A DNA stretch of 64,000 bases. Source: CAVTWY01 sp963738575. GTDB taxonomy: Bacteria; Pseudomonadota; Gammaproteobacteria; Burkholderiales; Burkholderiaceae_C. A model generated the notes under the pieces. The model made no database searches, was not told where the DNA came from, and saw only the letters and a list, made by a program, of their open reading frames with translations. Shown piece by piece: positions 59,570 to 64,000 of the stretch; within the stretch, counting starts at the first letter, position 1, and the number at the start of each line of letters is the position of its first letter. The position numbers were made by a program, and so were the translations under genes. The stretch lies in NCBI GenBank assembly GCA_963738575.1, contig CAVTWY010000001.1:248001-312000 (forward strand), written 5' to 3'.

Positions 59570-60858
59570 CCGAGGCTTTGCTGGGGTTCTTCTGCGTCTT
59601 CGTGCTTGCTTTGCTTCGCATCCCCTTGGCCTTTGCCATGGGCTTTGTTGGGTTTGTGGGGCTGGGTTCAGTGCTGGGTTGGTCGGCCGCAGGCGCCAGC
59701 ACCGCGCAGGTGGTGTACGAATCAGGTTTTGCCTACACGCTGTCGGTGGTGCCGCTGTTCATCTTGATGGGTAATTTTGTGGCGCGCGCTGGCTTGGCAC
59801 ACGAGCTGTTTCACGCCGCTGATGCCTTTGTAGGGCATGTCAAAGGCGGCCTGGCGCATGCCACGGTGCTGGCTTGTGCTGGCTTTGGCGCGATCTGCGG
59901 CTCGTCCATCGCCACCGCCGCGACGATGAGCAAAGTGGCCTACCCCGCCATGAAGCGCTTGGGGTACTCCGACGCTTTGTCCACTGGCGTGATCGCAGCC
60001 GGGGGCACCCTGGGCATCATGATTCCGCCGTCAACCATCTTGGTCATTTACGGCATCGTCACCCAAACCAACATCGGCAAGTTGTTTGCGGCCGGCGTGA
60101 TCCCGGGCTTGCTTTCGGCGGCGCTGATGATGATGGCTGTCTCTTGGATCGCCGCTCGTCACCCCGAAGCAGCCCCTGCGGGCCGACGTTCAACCTGGCC
60201 CGAGCGCTGGCATGCGTTGCGCGGCATTTGGGGCGTGGTGCTGTTGATCGTGGTGGTGCTGGGCGGCATCTACGGCGGCCTCTTCACGGCCACCGAGGGG
60301 GCGGGCATTGGCGCGTTTGGTGCTTTCGTATTTGCGTTGGCACGCGGTCGTTTGACGTGGGCTTTGTTGTGGCAGGTGCTGGTTGAAAGTGCACGCACCA
60401 CCGCCATGCTGTTCACCATCCTGATTGCGGCCATGGTCTTTGCCAACTACATCAACTTCACGTCGATGCCCAATGACCTGAAAGACTGGATCGTTGGATC
60501 GGGGTTGCCACCTGTGGCCGTGATCGGCGCCATGATGGTGATCTACATCGTCTTGGGCACCATCATGGAAGAGCTTTCGATGGTGTTGCTCACCATCCCC
60601 GTGTTCTTCCCCATCGTGATGCAACTGGGTTTCGACCCGGTTTGGTTTGGCGTGCTGATCGTGTTTGTGGTTCAGATCGGTTTGATCTCGCCGCCCGTGG
60701 GCATGAACCTGTTTGTGCTTTCAACGCTTCTTAAAAACGTGGCGATGGGTCAGATCTTTCGAGGCGTGTGGCCGTTTGTCGCCGTGTTAAGCGCAGCACT
60801 CGTGGTCGTGATGCTGTGGCCCCCGTTGGCCTTGTGGCTGCCCGGGTTCATGCGCTGA
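59566..60858 (+). CDS. dctM: TRAP transporter large membrane subunit
   Basis: A 430-residue membrane transporter subunit with about a dozen hydrophobic segments. VVPLFILMGNFVARAGLAHE, the conserved GFGAICGSSIATAATMSKVA, GGTLGIMIPPSTILVIYGI and GLISPPVGMNLFVLS are hallmark DctM sequences. The start overlaps dctQ; a gap of only 26 bases separates it from the convergent small gene. Confidence 0.94.
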   Translation: MTEALLGFFCVFVLALLRIPLAFAMGFVGFVGLGSVLGWSAAGASTAQVVYESGFAYTLSVVPLFILMGNFVARAGLAHELFHAADAFVGHVKGGLAHATVLACAGFGAICGSSIATAATMSKVAYPAMKRLGYSDALSTGVIAAGGTLGIMIPPSTILVIYGIVTQTNIGKLFAAGVIPGLLSAALMMMAVSWIAARHPEAAPAGRRSTWPERWHALRGIWGVVLLIVVVLGGIYGGLFTATEGAGIGAFGAFVFALARGRLTWALLWQVLVESARTTAMLFTILIAAMVFANYINFTSMPNDLKDWIVGSGLPPVAVIGAMMVIYIVLGTIMEELSMVLLTIPVFFPIVMQLGFDPVWFGVLIVFVVQIGLISPPVGMNLFVLSTLLKNVAMGQIFRGVWPFVAVLSAALVVVMLWPPLALWLPGFMR

Positions 60859-60884
60859 CCCACGCAGCGCAGCCCGCACAACGG

Positions 60885-61199
60885 TCAAAGGCTCAGGCCA
60901 AAACGCGAGTCGTCAAGCGACGCCACGTAATCTTTGTCGTCACTGGCCGACTTGACGTAGTCACGAAAGCCTTGGCGCTTGAGCAGCTTGGCTTGCGCTT
61001 GAGGTGGTAGGTCGGAAAGTTCAATCACCCCCTTGTTGATCAGCACGTGCACCAAGTCTTCAAGCACCCGGACCAAATCGGCGTCCATTTGGTTGAAGAC
61101 TTGTTTGGGCGTTGGCGGCATCGCAGCGAGCGAAGAGGGCCTATTTGCCGGGACTAGCGGCGACAGCGCTTTGGGTGCGGGGGTGGCTTTGAACGACAT
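60885..61199 (-). CDS. conserved small protein, function unknown
   Basis: A 104-residue soluble protein with an Ala/Pro-rich N-terminus and a conserved C-terminal half (KQVFNQMDADLVRVLEDLVH, then LINKGVIELSDLPPQAQAKL and RFGLSL at the end). I recognise it as a small betaproteobacterial family often labelled 'tryptophan synthase subunit beta like', a name with no functional support in this sequence. The frame is complete with a clear ATG at 61199. Confidence 0.75.
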   Translation of the reverse strand: MSFKATPAPKALSPLVPANRPSSLAAMPPTPKQVFNQMDADLVRVLEDLVHVLINKGVIELSDLPPQAQAKLLKRQGFRDYVKSASDDKDYVASLDDSRFGLSL

Positions 61200-61465
61200 G
61201 GTGCCTGTAATCTAACTGGCAATGCATTGGCGTGCAAAGCCCGTGCATGCAGCGCGCGTGTGGGACTTCACGAAGACCAGAGCTTCCTCGACAGCGCGGT
61301 TACGCCACCGCAACGGGTGCATGCAAAGGCGCTTTAGATGTATCTCTCAATCGCGATGATTGAGTTGGTTATGGCACGCTTTTCTCGGCATGACGGCGTG
61401 GCGAATCGTGCGCCGTCTGCACAAGCGGTGGCAGCGGGCGCTGCCGCTGATTTGACAGCAGCGCG

Positions 61466-62101
61466 TTAGCGCAAGCCGGCGATGTAATCGGCAACGGCCT
61501 TGATTTCTTTGTCGGTCAATTTGGCGGCGATGGCCGTCATGGCCGTGTTGTTGGCGCGCGCACCGCCGCGGAAGGCCACCAACTGCGACTCGGTGTAATC
61601 GGCATGCTGGCCACCCAAGCGTGGGTATTGCGCTGGAATGCCCGCCCCGTTGGGGGTGTGGCAGCCCGCGCAAGCGGGGATGTTTCGGTCGGCCGTACCA
61701 GCGCGGTAGAGCTTTTCACCCAACGTAACAGTGGCCTTGTTTTTGGCGGCACCCGGTTTGGCTTGCTTGCTGGCGTAGTAGGCAGCCACATTGGCCATGT
61801 CGGCCGCCGACAGCGTGGTGGCAAAACCTTTCATGATGGCATTGTTGCGTTTGCCTTCTTTGAACTCGACCAACTGCTTGGTCAGGTACTCGGGGTGCTG
61901 ACCCGCAATGATGGGGTTGGCAGGGGCACCGCGCGAGCCGTCTGCCGCGTGGCATGCAGCGCAAACCTGGGTGGCGATGGCTTGGCCTTTGGCCACATCA
62001 GCTGCAGGCGTGGCTGCGGGTGCATCGGCAGCCCAGGCAGAACCCATGAAAGCGACTGCAAACGTCAAAGTGGCCAGGCTGGTGCGAACAAAGGTCTTCA
62101 T
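61466..62101 (-). CDS. diheme cytochrome c4-type protein
   Basis: A 211-residue periplasmic electron carrier. A Sec signal peptide ends AWA at residue 24. The two c-type heme sites are CAACH (C47-H51) and CAGCH in the second half, each followed by a Met-containing domain (NAIMKGFATTLSAADMANVA and NNTAMTAIAAKLTDKEIKAV), the duplicated layout of cytochrome c4. The start at 62101 lies 74 bases from the divergent EngB start. Such proteins feed electrons to terminal oxidases. Confidence 0.93.
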   Translation of the reverse strand: MKTFVRTSLATLTFAVAFMGSAWAADAPAATPAADVAKGQAIATQVCAACHAADGSRGAPANPIIAGQHPEYLTKQLVEFKEGKRNNAIMKGFATTLSAADMANVAAYYASKQAKPGAAKNKATVTLGEKLYRAGTADRNIPACAGCHTPNGAGIPAQYPRLGGQHADYTESQLVAFRGGARANNTAMTAIAAKLTDKEIKAVADYIAGLR

Positions 62102-62174
62102 GGCAATGGGGGGTGCTGGAAATATAGCTGCGGGGCGGGGCGCCCTGGGCAAGCTTGCGATTTTACAATGGCGC

Positions 62175-62969
62175 ATGTCCAAGTCCGCGTCCGCCAAGCC
62201 CACTTCGCGTCGCGATCCGTCGCCACCCGACGTGAATGCAACACCCAACCCCATGGCTTGGACGCACACGGCCCGGTTTTTAACCACCGCCAGCAAGCTG
62301 GACGAGCTGCCCACCACAGCCTTGCCCGAAATTGCCTTTGTGGGCCGAAGCAACGCGGGCAAATCCACCGCCATCAACACGCTGGCGCAGCAAAAGCGCT
62401 TGGCCTTTGCGTCCAAGACGCCCGGGCGCACGCAGCACATCAACTTGTTTGAATTGGGCCCCAAAGGCAACCCCGACACGTTGTTTGCCGACCTGCCTGG
62501 TTACGGTTACGCGGCGGTTGAGCGCGCCGCCAAACTGCGCTGGCAAGTGGTGATGGCCGACTACCTGGCCGAGCGCCGCTCGCTTTCGGGCGTGGTGCTG
62601 ATGGTGGACTCGCGCCTGGGCTTCACCGATTTGGACGCCCGGCTGCTGACCTGGATCGGGCCACGCGTGCATACTGGCGAGGTCAAATTGCTGGTCTTGC
62701 TCACCAAGGCCGACAAACTCACACGCCAAGACGCACTCAAAGCTTTGGCCGAGGCGGAGGAGGTGCTGGGCAAGGTGGGGGGTGAGCAGTCAGACATGTC
62801 AATCACGCTTTTCTCGGCGCTCAAGAAGACGGGGGTTGACGATGTGGCCGCCGCGTTGCATGCGTGGACACACCCAGCCGACGATTCAGTTTTGGGTGCC
62901 GATGAAGCCCCCATCGCGGCAGCGCCCGTGGAAGCCACTGCGGCAACGGTCAACCCAACGGTGCCATGA
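62175..62969 (+). CDS. engB: ribosome-biogenesis GTP-binding protein EngB (YsxC/YihA)
   Basis: An essential-type small GTPase for late ribosome assembly, 264 residues. G1 is GRSNAGKST (57-65), G2/G3 include TPGRTQHINLF and DLPGYGYAAV, and G4 is LLTKADKL. The ATG at 62175 gives MSKSASAKPTS, a basic leader typical of betaproteobacterial copies. An Ala/Val/Pro-rich C-terminal tail of about 30 residues is extra compared with E. coli. The stop overlaps the next gene by four bases. Confidence 0.95.
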   Translation: MSKSASAKPTSRRDPSPPDVNATPNPMAWTHTARFLTTASKLDELPTTALPEIAFVGRSNAGKSTAINTLAQQKRLAFASKTPGRTQHINLFELGPKGNPDTLFADLPGYGYAAVERAAKLRWQVVMADYLAERRSLSGVVLMVDSRLGFTDLDARLLTWIGPRVHTGEVKLLVLLTKADKLTRQDALKALAEAEEVLGKVGGEQSDMSITLFSALKKTGVDDVAAALHAWTHPADDSVLGADEAPIAAAPVEATAATVNPTVP

Positions 62970-63889
62970 TTCACACGTTTGATGTGAAGCTGGCGCACGG
63001 CATCTCGCTGTCATGTCGCGCCGGCCAGGCATGGGGCCCGCCCAGCGCCACACCGCGCGTTTTGATGCTGCACGGGTTTCCGGAGGCCGCTTTTGTGTGG
63101 GACGACATCATCCAGCGGGTCGGCAGCAGCGCCCAGTGCCTGGCCCCCAACTTGCGTGGGTTTGAACGCTCCAGCGCGCCTGCGGATGTGGGCGCCTACC
63201 GGGCCAAGTTCATGGTGCAAGACGTCGCCGAATTGGTGACAGCCTGGGGCGGCGCGCCACTCGACTTGTTGGTGGCGCACGACTGGGGCGGTGCCGTGGC
63301 GTGGTCGGTGGCGGCCCACATGCCTCATTTGTTGAAGCAACTGTTGATCATCAACTCACCCCACCCCGCCACGTTTTTGCGCGAACTCAAAGGGAGCCCA
63401 GTTCAACAAAGTGCCAGCTCTTACATGAACTTCTTTTGCCGTCCAGACGCAGCCGCCATGCTGCGTGCCGACGACTACCAGCGCCTGTGGCGGCTATTTA
63501 CCCATGCCAACACCAGCGCCCCGGGGCTGGACGACGCAACCCACGCCCCGTGGTTGGACGAAGCCACCCGTGCACGCTACCGCGAGGTGTGGGACCACGG
63601 CCTGGAAGGCGGCCTCAACTACTACCGCGCGTCACCCCTCAAACCCCCCGTGGATGCCGATTCACCCATCCACCGGGTGGCCTTGGCCCCAGAGGACGTC
63701 ACTGTCAACGTGCCCACCACCGTGCTGTGGGGCGAGTTGGATGTGGCCTTACCACCGGCGCTGCTGGATGGACTTGAGGCCTACGTGCCGAGCTTGCGCG
63801 TGCAACGCCTGCCCGACGCAACCCACTGGGTGATGCACGAACAACCAGCGTTGGTGGCCGACACCATCAAGCGGTTGCTGACGCCGTAG
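62966..63889 (+). CDS. alpha/beta hydrolase, epoxide hydrolase/haloacid-dehalogenase-like
   Basis: A 307-residue alpha/beta hydrolase. The oxyanion strand is LMLHGFPEA (36-40 HGFPE), the nucleophile elbow is VAHDWGGAVAW with Asp106 instead of Ser, and the C-terminal His is in DATHWVMHE. An Asp nucleophile in HDWGG is the form used by epoxide hydrolases, haloalkane and fluoroacetate dehalogenases rather than esterases. The ATG overlaps the engB stop (ATGA), an unusual partner for engB. The substrate is not identifiable. Confidence 0.85.
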   Translation: MIHTFDVKLAHGISLSCRAGQAWGPPSATPRVLMLHGFPEAAFVWDDIIQRVGSSAQCLAPNLRGFERSSAPADVGAYRAKFMVQDVAELVTAWGGAPLDLLVAHDWGGAVAWSVAAHMPHLLKQLLIINSPHPATFLRELKGSPVQQSASSYMNFFCRPDAAAMLRADDYQRLWRLFTHANTSAPGLDDATHAPWLDEATRARYREVWDHGLEGGLNYYRASPLKPPVDADSPIHRVALAPEDVTVNVPTTVLWGELDVALPPALLDGLEAYVPSLRVQRLPDATHWVMHEQPALVADTIKRLLTP

Positions 63890-63910
63890 CGGCCTACCAG
63901 CAAAGCGGCC

Positions 63911-64000
63911 CTAGCGAAGTACTTGAGCGGGTGCCAAGGCAGCACCGCGAAAGACACCACCTTGCAACTCAGGCGCCGCAAAGCCGCGGTTGATGTCCAG
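63911..64000 (-). CDS. C-terminal end of an unidentified gene (cut by window edge)
   Basis: From the window edge the minus strand reads LDINRGFAAPELQGGVFRGA then ALAPAQVLR and a TAG stop at 63911. The last 29 residues alone are too short to name the protein, and no start is visible. It converges with the alpha/beta hydrolase gene. Confidence 0.4.
   Translation of the reverse strand: MDINRGFAAPELQGGVFRGAALAPAQVLR

Noticed and set aside
60885..61199. Taking the small minus-strand protein as a tryptophan synthase beta subunit
   Set aside because: At 104 residues it lacks the PLP lysine and fold of TrpB; the family label is a legacy name.
61430..61445. GGCAGC-GGGC-GCTGCC hairpin as terminator of the cytochrome gene
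   Set aside because: Short stem and no T-tract on the minus strand; left unannotated in the 266-base gap 61200-61465, where nothing else stands out.

Overview
The window looks like a chromosomal segment of a high-GC betaproteobacterium, most likely Burkholderiales and close to Comamonadaceae. This is inferred from gene content, not from a search. The pointers are the ibaG-murA-hisGDCBHAF order, several Bug-type tricarboxylate-transporter receptors, two Liv-type ABC transporters, feruloyl-CoA-synthase-like ligases and a fused double-length UvrA. I see no rRNA, tRNA, CRISPR array, insertion sequence, integrase or phage gene.

Layout. 0-1.4 kb: end of an iron/spermidine-type ABC importer. 1.4-7.5 kb (minus): a tannase/feruloyl-esterase-like lipoprotein, a CoA-binding protein, O-acetylhomoserine sulfhydrylase, an acyl-CoA ligase and an enoyl-CoA hydratase, closely spaced like an operon. 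7.6-9.4 kb: a Bug receptor, a GNAT enzyme and a DUF1330 protein. 9.6-19.3 kb (plus): ibaG, murA, hisG, hisD (fused to a GNAT domain), hisC, hisB, hisH, hisA, hisF, rsmD, coaD and a ferredoxin, mostly with start/stop overlaps; hisI and hisE are absent. 19.4-23.2 kb: a small lipoprotein, then a convergent two-subunit Tat-exported molybdoenzyme. 23.6-34.8 kb (minus): an 11-kb run with two feruloyl-CoA-synthase-like ligases, enoyl-CoA hydratase, thiolase, hotdog thioesterase and a complete Liv ABC importer, facing a divergent TetR regulator across palindromic operator candidates. 35.5-41.4 kb (minus): malonyl-CoA decarboxylase, Bug receptor, PaiB-like protein, malonyl-CoA synthetase, fumarylpyruvate-hydrolase-like and maleylpyruvate-isomerase-like enzymes. 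41.7-46.6 kb (plus): a second Liv importer, in separate subunits. 46.6-51.1 kb (minus): two paralogous zinc-metallopeptidase-like lipoproteins on either side of a secreted His-rich protein, the least familiar cassette here. 51.3-57.1 kb: double-length UvrA. 58.0-60.9 kb: a TRAP transporter. 61-64 kb: cytochrome c4, EngB, an alpha/beta hydrolase and a partial gene.

The genes suggest a free-living heterotroph that imports small organic acids (Bug, Liv and TRAP receptors) and breaks down aromatic and dicarboxylic acids through CoA thioesters, alongside housekeeping genes. The left 36 kb contains about 27 single-base reading-frame breaks in 15 genes. The right 28 kb shows none. Both sides of every break keep strong family similarity and no other stops, so I treat these as intact or very recently broken genes, with sequencing indels as the leading explanation. 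Coordinates of such genes run from the family-consistent start to the family-consistent stop.
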